This document shows, piece after piece, positions 40,701 through 50,909 of a stretch of DNA of 64,000 nt. How positions within the stretch are numbered: position 1 is the stretch's first letter; every line of letters starts with the position of its first letter. A model generated the notes under the pieces. It made no database searches and was not told the DNA's origin. It worked only from the letters and a program-made list of their open reading frames with translations. Source of the DNA: Durusdinium trenchii. Lineage: Eukaryota; Sar; Dinophyceae; Suessiales; Symbiodiniaceae. A program made the translations under genes and the position numbers. The stretch covers positions 200,284 to 264,283 of the forward strand of contig CAXAMN010006635.1 of assembly GCA_963970005.1 (NCBI GenBank), read 5' to 3'.

Positions 40701-40920
40701 AGTTATCCCAAACATCGATCAACCTTCCCTTCAAACTCTTCACTCTGAGGTGCAGCTTTGACCTGTCTTAGAGAGAGATTACTCCGCAATAATCTGTCAT
40801 GTGAGTGGCCTGCTACCCCAACAGCTCGGCAGGAAAATTGCATTCAATACATATGAAGAAGTGGTACACCTGCAGTTTGAAGGTACCTCGGCAAATGGGT
40901 ACAAGTTCCTGTTTTTGTTG

Positions 40921-40982
40921 AGTCATGTGCCATTTTCCAGGGTACTTGAAATTACTTGGAGGGTCATGGAGGGTCTAGGTAT
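40921..40982 (+). repeat. Family B repeat copy
   Basis: GAGTCATGTGCCATTTTCCA then GGGTACTTGAAATTAC and GGAGGGTCTAGGTA. Confidence 0.65.
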
Positions 40983-41095
40983 CTTTACTTATGGTTCTGG
41001 AGGGAAAACAGCGCTCCTGAATCAGGACTGAAGCGTCAAACCTGTCCACAACGTGGTTTGCCCATGGAAACTGTTCCATACCTGCACACTCCAAC

Positions 41096-41344
41096 TTACT
41101 GCATCTCTTTCTTTGGGGCAGCTGGAGCACCTTTTACAACACAAAGCAAACTCAAACCCTTGAAACACCATGTTGCAATGGGAATCCTCTTCCAGGACAG
41201 ATTTGTCCAAAGCAGGGTCAACCCCTTGTGCACCGTGGGGTCCGCCACTTCAAGGCCATAGCGACGTCCCAGTCGCCATGATCGAAACCCAGCGACGTCC
41301 CGGTCGCCGGCCTGGGTGGCTTTCTTCGAAGCGCCACCACCCAT
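41096..41344 (-). CDS. Candidate first exon with MGGGASKK myristoylation-like start
   Basis: ATG at 41342-41344 opens MGGGASKKATQAGDRDVAGF, then RSWRLGRRYGLEVADPTVHK. Met-Gly followed by small residues, Ser at position 6 and Lys is the classic N-myristoylation consensus. G/C-rich third positions hold until about 41225 (CACAAGG|GGTTGACC is a possible exon end). Beyond that the frame stays open to 41096 but is hydrophobic and may be intron. Upstream, the same frame lacks a stop for 40 codons, so a longer protein is possible. Family unknown. Confidence 0.42.
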   Translation of the reverse strand: MGGGASKKATQAGDRDVAGFRSWRLGRRYGLEVADPTVHKGLTLLWTNLSWKRIPIATWCFKGLSLLCVVKGAPAAPKKEMQ

Positions 41345-41673
41345 GGCTCCAGCGGACGAGAAGCCGTCGTTTACGACTCTCAAGCAGTCATCACATGTGT
41401 ATTTGGAGCGCTTGGCTCGGTATTTTGTGAGACCAATCGGGTGCCGGATTGATTGGATTTGCTGCAAAGTGCATCAAAGTGCGTCATCCACTTGGGCGTC
41501 TCGTTTTTGTGTTCATCTTTCAGTCTCAACATTCGGGTGTCATGTTCTGGTCGTGATCGTGGTGCCTTCATCGTTCAAATGCCAAAAAGACCGTAACTGT
41601 TGCAGCACTAGCTTTACTCCTGTTCGCATCCACCTGTTTGCATCTCGTAGGACAAAATATCATGAACAAGGAA

Positions 41674-41690
41674 ACACACACACACACACA
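41674..41690. repeat. (AC)n microsatellite
   Basis: ACACACACACACACAC, eight units. Confidence 0.9.
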
Positions 41691-42480
41691 CCCAAAGGCT
41701 TTATACTTTTCCTGGGTAGATCCATCTCCGTCCTTTCGTTTGTGTTGCTAGGAAGAATATCAACAACATCCATCCAAATCGCATTTGGACATTTTTACTC
41801 ATGATGTCGCCCTTCACTTGATCGAGCCCAGATGTCGGATTTCGTGGTGATTGCTGGCCTCCAAAGGTCCTCACAGAACTTGGAGCTCCTGGGGTCTCAG
41901 TTGGAATTCCAGTCTACAACTGCCATGTTACTTTATAGGGTCTGACGACTTCCTTCGTACCCGAAGGACAATGGGACTTCGGAGACGAGTCCAAGAAAAA
42001 TACAACAGAGAGGTACGTCGAGTCTCAAAAGTACATCATCAATTCCGAAAACGGCAACCAGTATACCTGTTTTAAAGAGGGTCGTAGTCTACTCCACCAG
42101 AAATTGCTCTGAAAGCTCGAAGACTTCAAGGAACCGATCCAACGGTAGGATCGAAACAGAACAACGTCTCGCCACCTATAATTCTACCCCCGCAGTCCCA
42201 GGCTAACCTTCTCAGAAGGTATCTAGATCGACAGTCGAAGTGTTTCTTCAAACAACCAGTTCTCGCGAAAAGCATCTAGACCCTGTTCTTTAACACACAA
42301 CATACATAAAACCACCGAAAGCATTGGTGCTAGCTGCTACCACTGTAAAGTTTACCTCCCCATTGGATCTAAGATGATCCACCTGCCGACCTGTGGTTCC
42401 GGTCTGCCCCATCCAGCGCTCCAAAGGTCAACAGCAAATGCTTGCCACTATGCCGAACAAATGAATCATATTAATGTGCA

Positions 42481-42708
42481 ATGTTGGATTCCGTATTATG
42501 GCACCGATATCGAACTCGTCTCCATGAAAAAAGGATCCGGGAAATCGAGTCTCAATTCTGGATCTCCCAGGTTTTGTGTCTTGGGGCTATGCCACGGACC
42601 CTGCGGCAGCATGCCTTGCCACGAGGCCCACATCCGAAAGGAAGGACCAACGCCGCAAAACCACCCATCTCCCAAGCACCGAAATGGTTGGTAGGCCAGG
42701 AGCTGTAG
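42481..42708 (+). CDS. Weak plus-strand coding candidate
   Basis: The frame includes YRTRLHEKRIREIESQFWIS and RGPHPKGRTNAAKPPISQAP. Basic and helical, 75 codons. Other frames are open as well. No motif. Confidence 0.25.
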   Translation: MLDSVLWHRYRTRLHEKRIREIESQFWISQVLCLGAMPRTLRQHALPRGPHPKGRTNAAKPPISQAPKWLVGQEL

Positions 42709-42868
42709 GGTCACCATCTTCCATGAAGCATGTCTGCCTCTTGGGTTGGTTTAGAGCATGTTGCATAGTTGGTGCATAGTGCATAGTAAAAACAGAACAA
42801 ATATAAATTCAAACTAATATGTGTTCAAACAAGTAGAGCAAAACATCAGAACACATATAACCACCTTG

Positions 42869-43177
42869 TTAGTCCCTCCGTATGCCGACTAGTCTCCAGT
42901 TGGTGTCTTTCAGGCCATGTGGGCGATTTTGACGAAATGGATGGCATGGACCCAATGTAGTCTGACTACTTTCCTCTACAAACAGGGGTGACCTCAACTT
43001 CCATGCTAGTGAGTCAAGTGGTAGATTGACTTGCAACTGAACGCCACAACCCACTTCCACTGCCTCGCTGCGCTTCAGCCGCTCACTACCGGCCTGGCTT
43101 CGACGGCCGGGGATGGGTCCATGCAGGAACCACTGATGGATGGATGTCACACGAAGTTCCTGAGCCCCCTTTCCCAC
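42869..43177 (-). CDS. Candidate minus-strand exon
   Basis: The frame reads RRSQAGSERLKRSEAVEVGC, VQLQVNLPLDSLAWKLRSPL and HGLKDTNWRLVGIRRD before a stop. Good composition, mixed third positions. It is divergent from the branching-enzyme exons 0.2 kb to the right. No domain recognised. Confidence 0.35.
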   Translation of the reverse strand: MGKGAQELRVTSIHQWFLHGPIPGRRSQAGSERLKRSEAVEVGCGVQLQVNLPLDSLAWKLRSPLFVEESSQTTLGPCHPFRQNRPHGLKDTNWRLVGIRRD

Positions 43178-43346
43178 AGACCCATTTCCTCTAAACCTCT
43201 CTAAACCTCTCTAACATTTTAGAGTGAGGATACTTGGTGGTGGTTTCCATTCACCAGTCTGAAACTTATCTAAACCTACCAAGCATTTGTTTGTCACAAG
43301 TACTGAGGATGGATTTCAGGGCAGACTTGCTAACCTGTGTTCTAAG

Positions 43347-43412
43347 GTTCAGGAGGAATGAGGGCGGAATCGATCAATTTGCTGAAGGATACAATACCTT
43401 CGGATTTCAGAG
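43347..43412 (+). CDS. Starch/glycogen branching enzyme exon (N-terminal region)
   Basis: The plus frame reads RRNEGGIDQFAEGYNTFGFQ. It matches the conserved N-terminal segment of eukaryotic 1,4-alpha-glucan branching enzymes (NEGGIDxFSRGYExFG), just before the CBM48 domain. Acceptor CTAAG|GTTCAG at 43345-43346, or CAG|G six bases later. Donor AGAG|GCACTT, a GC donor. The enzyme (GH13 family) makes alpha-1,6 branches in starch, which dinoflagellates store in the cytosol. Upstream exons (start, DPxLxPY region) are not recognisable here. Confidence 0.78.
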
Positions 43413-43597
43413 GCACTTGCACACGATGAGAGTCAGACGTAACTATATATCCTTGGTATTCCTTTGTGGCTTTTAAAACTTTGTGCAAACAGCAACTTTA
43501 GAATAGAAAAGATATGAAGAAAGTCAGGTGAGGCCCCTTTCCTTGGCCTTCCTTTTTTCATCTCTTGCTTTCTTCAACTAGAACTAGTCACGATGAG
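43413..43597 (+). other. 185-nt GC-AG intron of the branching-enzyme gene
   Basis: It begins AGAG|GCACTTG and ends ACGATGAG|GCATGAG. The CACGATGAG word is present both near the start (43421-43429) and at the end (43589-43597). Removing the interval restores Q-R-H-E-L in frame. It carries the G after AG typical of dinoflagellate introns. Confidence 0.6.
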
Positions 43598-43688
43598 GCA
43601 TGAGTTGGAGCACAAGTGGACATTCACAGAGTGGCTCCCAGAAGCGCGAAAAGCGTTTCTCATTGGCGACTTCGACAATTGGGAGCCT
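43598..43688 (+). CDS. Branching enzyme exon, CBM48 domain start
   Basis: Continues in phase from 43412: HKWTFTEWLPEARKAFLIGD, then FDNWEP and an in-frame TGA at 43689-43691. The pattern FxEWxPxAxxxxLxGDFNxW is the CBM48 start of branching enzymes (REWAPGA...GDFNGW). The TGA directly after NWEP means either that the exon ends at or before about 43685 at a non-canonical donor, or that this copy is broken. I found no later exons (catalytic GH13 motifs) in the following plus strand, so a truncated copy or a very long intron is possible. Confidence 0.78.
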
Positions 43689-43699
43689 TGACTCAAATA

Positions 43700-44450
43700 A
43701 GTATATAGTTTCAAACATTTTTCTGCAACATCGAGTTAGTGCCTTGAAACTCAGCCTGATCCCTTTGCTTGGAACCTTTGTTTGAGCGCACACTGGATGA
43801 AAGGAGAACATGCATCCCTTGCAACCAGGCCTGCCGGTTGCCAAATGAATTAGTAGGTTGAAAGATAGAATAAATAAGTTCAGCCACCCAGAGAAGCAGG
43901 TTTTCCTTTTCTCCTTTGCATTTTTGTGGAGTTGTGGGTTTAGATTTGAGCTGGCCAGCAAGGCTGTAGGCATTTGTTTGTGGGTGTTTGTTGGAGGCTA
44001 TCCCTCACAGGCTTTTGGCAAGTCACACGGTGAGGCTAATGTACTTTACCTGAATAGAATTCCCTTTGACACGGGCACAGCACAACGACGTGGCACAAGT
44101 CCGGCATAAGCCAGTACGGAGCATTTGGCGGGAGGTATATTCTACCTATGTATATATATATACATACATATCTATAGACTATACTGTGCTATTATGTTTA
44201 TTAGTATTATTACTATTACTATCATTGTACAACAAGGCACGCAAGGAATTAAAAACTGTAAAAATGCAAAACGGTAAAAATCTCCACACAGCCAGTGTCT
44301 GCGATAAAGCGGTAAAACCGTAAAACGGTTAAAAGCTCAAAAACAGTAAACTTATTCAGCCAATCTCGTCAGCAATCACTCCAGTAGTTCCAGTGGTTCC
44401 CACATTTGCATCACGTGGGCAAACTCATCTTCAAGTGAATCTCAAGTGAA
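43700..44450. other. Stretch following the branching-enzyme exons, no further exon recognised
   Basis: A TA-rich tract at 44150-44175 and AAAACxGTAAAA words near 44265-44350. A 129-codon minus frame (43584-43973) is antisense to the branching-enzyme exon at its end and is not believed. Confidence 0.45.
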
Positions 44451-44608
44451 CCTTTAGTAGCTAGTAAATCATTGGCACACATGGCCAGCCAAACAAAATG
44501 CTAAATGAAACATTTTGCTTCCTGTGGTCCTTTATGGATGGGCTTGTTGAAGTAAACACAGTCTCACTCTCATCCGACAGCTGGGAAGTGAAGACTGCAA
44601 TAGAAGAA

Positions 44609-44840
44609 TCACATGTGAATGCAATGCTCTGTTGATTGAAACGTGGCATCACCCTCGTCCGCAGCACGCTCTGCCTCCAAACGACGCTGAGCATAAGGCG
44701 GGCGGAAGTTTCGATAGAAGCCAAGCGTCACCCTTGATCCACTCCACCCACGCAGCCTTTGAGTTTTGACTTCAGAACTGCGTGCGCTGCCGGCTCGGCT
44801 ATACGCAACCTGGCTTGTACTTCGTATGAATTCGCGGGGC
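44609..44840 (-). CDS. C-terminal exon of a hypothetical protein
   Basis: From GAGCAGTAG|GCCCCG (acceptor at 44841-44842) the minus frame runs 77 codons to TGA at 44609. It reads SARSSEVKTQRLRGWSGSRV, then FYRNFRPPYAQRRLEAERA and ADEGDATFQSTEHCIHM, with high G/C in third positions. It has no ATG, as expected of an internal or terminal exon. It continues the gene of the next entry on the same strand. No domain recognised. Confidence 0.52.
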
Positions 44841-44844
44841 CTAC

Positions 44845-45253
44845 TGCTCTAAGTACCGCTTGCCGATGTTGCTTTGCTCAGAGCTCTGCATGGCTTTGTT
44901 GGACATATCCGACGCGTCCGCGCTTGCTGACCCAGGTGCAAAATGGTCTTGCAGCCATGCTCCAGAATGACCAAACGCTGACAACGCGCCACATAGTTTA
45001 TATTTTCTTCAGGCAACATGTGCGCCTTTGCCAAGTAAATTTCCTTGACTCCTCCAGATTCGCCCAGTGACTGAATAAACTCAGACTCAGTTACTTCAGC
45101 TTCGTGTGAAATGCCACGGCTTTCAAGGACTCCAGAGTTCATGCAAGCCGATTGCGTGGTTGAAGGCGTCAACTTGTCATTTTTGTTTCCCCTGGCTTCC
45201 AATCGCAAGGCATCATCTTCAACGATCTTGTTGTCAGGGAATGTTTGGATCAA
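44845..45253 (-). CDS. Upstream exon(s) of the same hypothetical gene
   Basis: The frame from 45253 reads KIVEDDALRLEARGNKNDKL, TQSACMNSGVLESRGISHEA, VKEIYLAKAHMLPEENINYV and RCQRLVILEHG. Near 44955 the sense seems to move to another frame reading QDHFAPGSASADASDMSNKA then MQSSEQSNIGKRYLEQ. The two pieces may be separate exons, or one frame may be spurious. Composition is clearly protein-like. The 5' end runs into a TCTAAAATTTTAGA repeat, so the true start is not visible. Confidence 0.5.
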
Positions 45254-45259
45254 TGTGTA

Positions 45260-45640
45260 CTCTAAAATTTTAGAGGAAGTGGGTCTGTGGCCTCATTCTG
45301 CTTGGGGATAGCTATTTGGACCCTACCCTACAGCCTTCTACCTGGCACCAACTCTAAAACACTCTAATTTTTTAGAGGAAGTGGGTCTGTGGCCTCTTTC
45401 TGCTTGTGAATAGCTATCTGCACACCCTACAGCATTGTACATGGCACCAGCTCTAATGAGTTCACCTTGAAGACAACTTCCCTCTAAAATCATCTAAAAT
45501 CTTAGATAGTCTTAGAGTAGAAATGTTAGTGTCTCTTGACATCAAGTTGTTTTAGATACTGTAAGTTTAGAGTGCTTTGGAGTTGTTTTAGATATGTTTA
45601 GATAAATATCTAAGATCTTAGAGGAAGTGGGTCTGTGGCA
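45260..45640 (+). repeat. Three copies of a TTAGAGGAAGTGGGTCTGTGG repeat headed by TCTAA palindromes
   Basis: AGAGGAAGTGGGTCTGTGG occurs at 45272-45290, 45374-45392 and 45620-45638. The first two head about 100-bp units sharing GGATAGCTAT, CCCTACAGC and TGGCACCA. Each is preceded by a palindrome-like CTCTAAAATTTTAGAG, CTCTAATTTTTTAGAG or ATCTAAGATCTTAGAG. A reverse copy with one mismatch is at 43174-43192. Confidence 0.85.
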
Positions 45641-45763
45641 AGCGGGGCTCACAAACCTTCTCTGAGGATATCTAAAACCATCCATGTCCGTACCTCAGAA
45701 CTTGGGCACTTAAGGCTCCCCTTTGGTTTTTGGGCGTAGTGTTTGGAGTCCTTGGGTCCAGGG

Positions 45764-46393
45764 TTATGGGTTTGGGGATGAGTTCGCACCTGCATGGAGC
45801 ACTTTGATGGTAGCAGCAGTAAGATCATCTTCACATCTATGCCGCCTAGCAGGCTTTTGCAATGCGCTCAACCTAGCGCTTTGATGGCGCTCCGTTGTAA
45901 GCAGCTTGTAAGCGAATCCAGCGTCTTTGAGGCTCCCTCGTTGGAGTTGGTGATTTTGGATCCCTCGTCCTTTTTGCAGGGATGTCCGGGCGATCCCTAC
46001 CTGCACCCTCCAAAGTGCCTTAGAAAATGGGACATGACCCTAACAAAAAACAGGTATGTATATACTTGATGGTACGACTGTACCCCTTTTCCCCAGGTAC
46101 GAACTGAGACTGGTCGGTCGCCCGAAAAGAACTCCCCACGAGTGGGGAGCTGGCGATCGCTGCGGTGGACCGCCTCTGATTCGGTCCGGGTCAGGCTCCG
46201 CTCCAATCGGTCGAGCGGTTGAGATGGGTTTCTTTGGACTTGAGCGGTTTCTGGCCAAAAAGGTGGGATGTTGGCAGATCCCAACGGTAGATTGTTTCAG
46301 GGAGAAGACTTGTCGAACCCCGTCTGAGACAGCATGCGCAGTCCGGAATCCCCTCATGTGGGCGGTCGTGCCAGACCACTCCGTAGACAGCAT
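45764..46393 (-). CDS. Region with coding-like minus frames, frame unsettled
   Basis: A minus frame at 45764-46006 contains LKDAGFAYKLLTTERHQSAR and PARRHRCEDDLTAATIKVLH. Another at 45997-46284 contains ETAQVQRNPSQPLDRLERSL and RTESEAVHRSDRQLPTRGEF. A third (46040-46393) overlaps. Plus frames are also open. A family B repeat (46072-46112) interrupts. At least the first two look like real exons. Confidence 0.35.
46072..46112 (+). repeat. Family B repeat copy
   Basis: ACCCCTTTTCCCCAGGTACG followed by AACTGAGACTGG, with a reversed GAAAATGGGACATGACCC copy at 46022-46039: an inverted pair. Confidence 0.7.
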
Positions 46394-46510
46394 GTGCCAA
46401 GGGTTTTCACTGTGAAAGAGTGAAAGACACCAAAAAAAACTTAAAAATGCTGCCGTTCAATCGCTACTTCAAGGACAAAAACCTTAAAACATGTTCCCAT
46501 TTTAGGGTTC

Positions 46511-46945
46511 GTGGGACCTGACAGGTCTCAATTTACCCGAGAAGCTGCTGACCAGGAATCCGTCACAAACCAGATCAACCAGGACCTTCAGTTCGTGACC
46601 TCTTACGAGCCTCTGTTTGAAATCAGAGACCAGGGATTTGTACTGACCCTGACCTCAACCTCGGATCTCGAGAGTGGGCCCTTTGAATTTGCTGGACCAT
46701 GGGTAGCTTCTTCATGCTTCTTCCCAGGTCCCTTCCTCCCGCTGGCCAGATCTACGAAGCTCAGCTTGCCAGCAGTGCGCAGTTGGCCTAGGTGGGACGG
46801 AGTGTGCAGGACCCGGTCTAACGTACATCCTGGACCAAAGTCGCCAAGTCGCCAAGAGTCGTTTTTTGATTTTATTTGGATCTCCTACTTCTATCAGCCT
46901 GACTTGTTGTGTAGAACAACAACGGGTATCTGTAGTAGGTTCTAG
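46511..46945 (+). CDS. Weak plus-strand coding candidate
   Basis: A 144-codon frame. The first 60 codons (FTREAADQESVTNQINQDLQ, FVTSYEPLFEIRDQGFVLTL) have good protein character; later codons are Pro/Ser/Trp-rich. It begins in a family B-like word (CCCATTTTAGGGTTCG). No motif. Confidence 0.28.
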   Translation: MGPDRSQFTREAADQESVTNQINQDLQFVTSYEPLFEIRDQGFVLTLTSTSDLESGPFEFAGPWVASSCFFPGPFLPLARSTKLSLPAVRSWPRWDGVCRTRSNVHPGPKSPSRQESFFDFIWISYFYQPDLLCRTTTGICSRF

Positions 46946-47085
46946 CCGTTAGCCTTGGATCATGACAACCATTTGCTTGCTTGCTCAGTCTACAAAACTA
47001 ATTCTCTTAAAGCACCTCCAGAAACATTAAAAATACCTATACCTAATGGGAAAAGGCGCCTTTGTCAATGCTTAGGGGTTCTTGT

Positions 47086-47325
47086 CCCCACTTGGCGTTC
47101 TTGTCCTTTTGGTGGCAGTAAGGATCCACCCACAACCGGTTCTAGGAGTTTCGACAGCGATGACCATCATTTGTATATCCGGAAGTCGCTTGATGCTTCA
47201 CTTACTTTTTTTGGTGGTTGTTTTGTGTTTCATTGTTTTAGCATCTTTTTTGCGTAGGCGTTCTTGCCCGTTACCTAGGCGTTCTTGCCCGTTACTTGGA
47301 CGTTCTTACCCCTTCGACTACAATG
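47086..47325 (+). repeat. Tandem GGCGTTCTTGCCCGTTACCT units
   Basis: GCGTTCTTGCCCGTTACCTA, GCGTTCTTGCCCGTTACTTG and ACGTTCTTACCCC follow each other at 47258-47310, with single diverged copies (GGCGTTCTTGTCC) near 47092. Confidence 0.75.
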
Positions 47326-47339
47326 AATAGTTGGCTGGA

Positions 47340-48150
47340 CAAAGAAAGGGTATCCTTTTGAGAGGAGTGAGTGATACGAGTTTCAAATACATTGGATCGG
47401 GGACTAGCATCAGTAGGTGGCAAGCGTTTGTTTCCTCGAAGTTTGTTCATTCAAATTCAGGTTCTGCCTCTTGCACATAAGAATGCACGTAATTGTTCCT
47501 CGGCGATTTTAACTCTCAAAACTGCAGCTTAGGTGTTCGTTGCAAAAGTAGGCTTCCTAAGGAAGAAGTAATGGTATCCTATTGACATCAGGGATTCTCC
47601 GATGGTGTTCTTGCCCGGTCGCAAAAGGCCAAAAGAAATACATCACGACCAAGGAGGTGGACATGCCGAGAACTTCTCCAAAGGCAGGTAAATATCACTC
47701 AAAGTCAGCTCCTTCCTAAGATAACATGAATTGAGTATTGCAACATTATATAATCTTAATGTGACAAAATAATATTGTCCATATACACATCCATCTCATT
47801 TGCAAACCAAAGAAGGATGCGATGCGAAGCGTTCTAAGCAGAGTTCGATCGCGAGGTCGTCATGCATCACGCTGAAAAAGGGCCTGTGTGCACGTCGCGA
47901 GTGCCCAAGAAGAGCATCATCACCAGGTGAGATCTCGAAGACCTGGCACTTCAGTGCATCACCCAGACATGATTTACATGGGACTGGCATATATTTACAT
48001 ACCTTCACCCCAGGTCAACCAGCCCCAATTTCGGTAACTATTCCATATATGGAGTTTTTTGGTTAAGGGAAACTCTGGATTGTGTGGGTCCGTAGCTAAA
48101 ATAGGTGGTGGCACCCAAGCTAGGTCCTCTCATCGAACTTAATTCTCACG
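47340..48150. other. Stretch with no supported gene
   Basis: A minus frame at 47796-48008 is open but carries no motif. No repeat array noted. Confidence 0.35.
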
Positions 48151-48420
48151 AGCGATGTTGGAGAGAAGGAAAAGACCCATCAAAGCCGTGATGTTGGATG
48201 TCCCATGCGACTCACTGCAGAAGAAAGGCTCATCACACTATGTCTCGCTCCCCTCAGTGGGACTCAGCAGCTGCAGAAATTCAAGGATTTGGTACGTGCT
48301 GCTTCACGACCAGCGGGCTGCTCCAAAAATTCATCAACCAGGTCGACCAGTGGACCAACCTCGGAGAGGTCAAGAATCTCCCGATGTTCTCCACCTTAGA
48401 ATTCAATTAATAGCTTCTTG

Positions 48421-48483
48421 TTACTACTAGTAAGGCACCTGTTACTACTAGCGAGGCACTTGTTTCTACTAGCGAGGCACTTG
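48421..48483 (+). repeat. Three 21-bp units TTACTACTAGcGAGGCACcTG
   Basis: Starts at 48421, 48442 and 48463 (period 21). The core CTACTAG is part of the same TAG-palindrome class as at 63300-63480. On the minus strand the period encodes NKCLASR, NKCLASS and NRCLTSS heptads at the end of an open frame. Confidence 0.8.
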
Positions 48484-48937
48484 TTCTCCACCACAGCCGC
48501 TCTTCCTCCGCTTTTTGGGTTCCGCGGCATGGACCGGTCTTCGGTCCGATGTCGGCCACTGGATGGACGGCGAAGTCGGCGCGTTCCTGCGGCGTTCCTC
48601 GTGGCGGGGCGAAACCAGGGACGAAGCCGAGAGTTGTTGAGTTGAGGAGGATGGGCAGATGCAACGATCCTGGGATGGGATTGGAGATGACGAAACGATG
48701 ACAGGTGAAGTGTTCTGAAGTTCTGTCATGTTCTGTTGAAAGCCTATCACTACAGTCAGTTACGCTGGCTTCAGGAGTAAACATATTCGATCCAGGAATC
48801 GAGGGGAACCATTCTAAAAGGTTCCTGTGATGGTTCCCTCACAATTCTGAAGCTCCACCGGAAATTCAAACGAGCTGCGGGTCAGTAAAGTTGTGCATTG
48901 TACGTTTCAAATCCAAAACAACCCCTAGGCCCTAGGG

Positions 48938-49020
48938 CTCCTGGCCCACCTTCTCAGAAGTTAGTTACCACCCAACCCACCCCAACCACCTTCGAAATAG
49001 AGGTAGTTGGAGCCATAGGG
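48938..49020. repeat. Complete family A element
   Basis: CCTAGGGCTCCTGGCCCACC then TTCTCAGAAGTTAGTT, the CCCAACCCACCCCAACC spacer, and ACCTTCGAAATAGAGGTAGT then TGGAGCC. It shows the full order tail, palindrome, spacer, palindrome, tail. Confidence 0.8.
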
Positions 49021-49499
49021 AACCCGTTGTTCCTTCTCATTTGGGACCCAAAAACAACTGCTACATGGGCGGACAAGGTTGGGGTTGCGGTCACCCCGAC
49101 TGCTTTTGGGCTTTCAATTGAGCAGCGCAAGAGGTATAACTGGCATGTTTGACCGCCCAAGATGTATTCGCTCCAGTCACGGGAATAACAAACAGTTAGA
49201 ACATCAACAGAACATCTTCAATACAGCACTGAAAGTTGGATTAGAACCACTACGTGCAAACACAACCAACCAACAGACTTTGGCTCATTGTAGAAGTTGC
49301 TTGCTTTCATCAGTGAGTGACCCCTTGAGCCAATAAAGAACAGCCTCAAGGATCCACCGTCCCGAATCTAAAAAACATCTAAGTCCTTACAATATCTCCT
49401 AACTTTAGCTGCTTCCCCCTAAGCAGCACACAACTACGACTACAACTAGTAAAAAACCAGCCACAACCCCAACCCGTTGCCCCTCAGTTGCCGCGCCAG

Positions 49500-49629
49500 G
49501 CTCGTCTCCGAATCACCGCGCCATCGCCACTGCGCCAGGAGCTGCAAAGCCACTTGCCACACGGCAGCCTTTTCGCAACAGCTGATCAGGCTGCTGTAGG
49601 TGAAAGCCTCGGCCGAGGGCTTGCAAGGC
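49500..49629 (-). CDS. Pentatricopeptide-repeat (PPR) exon
   Basis: From GATGCAG|GCC the minus frame reads SAEAFTYSSLISCCEKAAVW then QVALQLLAQWRW. This is a PPR helix pair: (x)TYxxLIxxCxKxxxWxxALxLL. The frame is open to 49446; the end is not fixed. PPR proteins bind organellar RNA and are expanded in dinoflagellates, with the same SACEKGGQW-type variant common. A long overlapping minus frame is a shadow. Probably part of one PPR gene with the exons further right. Confidence 0.72.
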
Positions 49630-50485
49630 CTGCATCAAATGGAAAAGGATGATCCTGACCCGCTGTTCGTGGGATGCGTCGCTGTTCGTGGCTGTTCTGT
49701 TGGATTCCCGAGTCCCCACTCCCTGCTCCGCGACGAATGCCAACTGCATGACAGTCCATTCGAGTGGTCCGGACACGCCGGACACTGAGGCAAACCATAG
49801 TCACTGCCTTCTTTTTTCAGGTGTGCCCCAAAAATCATCCCCTGTAACATCTTTGTGTGCTCAGGTCTTGGAGGGGCACTTGAATGTAAAAAGATCTAAA
49901 TTCTAAAAAACATATGAGAAGAAACATGAAAGTTTTTGATCCCCCTGTGAGTTGGCCAGGTGAGGCGGTGCAAAGCATTCCGTAGTTATAAATCAAAAAG
50001 TGGTTCCCAGGGGCCTACAGAATCACAAACTCGTGATCCAAAGTCAAAAACAGAGTCTCTACAAAATGCGCACACACAAGGGCATTTTGGACAGGGACAC
50101 TCTACAAAATGAGAAGGTCCTGGAAGGGACAAATACGGCATAAGAAAAAGTGGTTCCTAAAATGGACAAACTGCGCATGATGCATTAGTTAGAGGGTACC
50201 ACTTTTCGCACTTTTACAAGTCAGGAAGAATGCAAATTTATACAAGTAAAAACATGACAACCCATTTTGTAGAGAGTGTCATTTTGAGACAGCCTTTTTC
50301 ATCGTCTGTTTCGCGGTCTTCTCCCTACATCCCTCATCATCCCCCCTGCCAGCTAGGTGGGCACAACTTTCTCTACAAGGTGCCAGTTTTTGTACAAGAT
50401 GCAAACCGGCGAGGCTAAAACCACCTCCAATGCAAATGATAATGTTTCTCTACAGAATCACAAACCTTCCAGAAACTCCAAAATA

Positions 50486-50852
50486 CTTCAAGAACCCTAA
50501 AGTTTACGCTTCTTACTCTGTTCCAACATGACNNNNNNNNNNATCTCAAAACTATGGAACTTATGTTATTTCCAGCGCCTTCTTAAAAACACAAACAGCA
50601 CCCTGCGATATTACTAGGTATTAGCCTTGTGTTTACAACTAATCATGAGAAATGTTGGCAGGTTCGACATTAACGTTGTCCTGTTATAAAGTTAAGAACA
50701 AATAAACGTATAATCAAAGTTATATAATATGTTTCAAGCCAGTTGATCTCAAAATTATGGAACTTATGTTATTTCCAGCACCCTCTTAAAAACACAAACA
50801 GCACCCTTCAAGAACCCTAAAGTTTACGCTTCTTACTCTGTTCCAACATGAC
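50486..50852. repeat. Local duplication flanking an assembly gap
   Basis: A 47-bp block ending in TCTGTTCCAACATGAC stands at 50486-50532 and again at 50806-50852. A block beginning ATCTCAAAACTATGGAACTT stands at 50543 and, with one change, at 50747. The Ns (50533-50542) fall exactly between copy one of the first block and copy one of the second. Confidence 0.85.
50533..50542. other. Assembly gap (10 N)
   Basis: Ten N bases, real length unknown. Confidence 1.
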
Positions 50853-50909
50853 ACTTGCGGTCTACAGCGGATCGGATTAACACGTCCATTTTGCGTGGCA
50901 GGTACAGCA

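Noticed and set aside
43584..43973. 129-codon minus-strand frame
   Set aside because: Its 3' part is antisense to the recognised branching-enzyme exon.
48421..48483. CRISPR-like array (three evenly spaced units)
   Set aside because: Period 21 with no spacers; it is a short tandem repeat of the TAG-palindrome family in eukaryotic-looking DNA.
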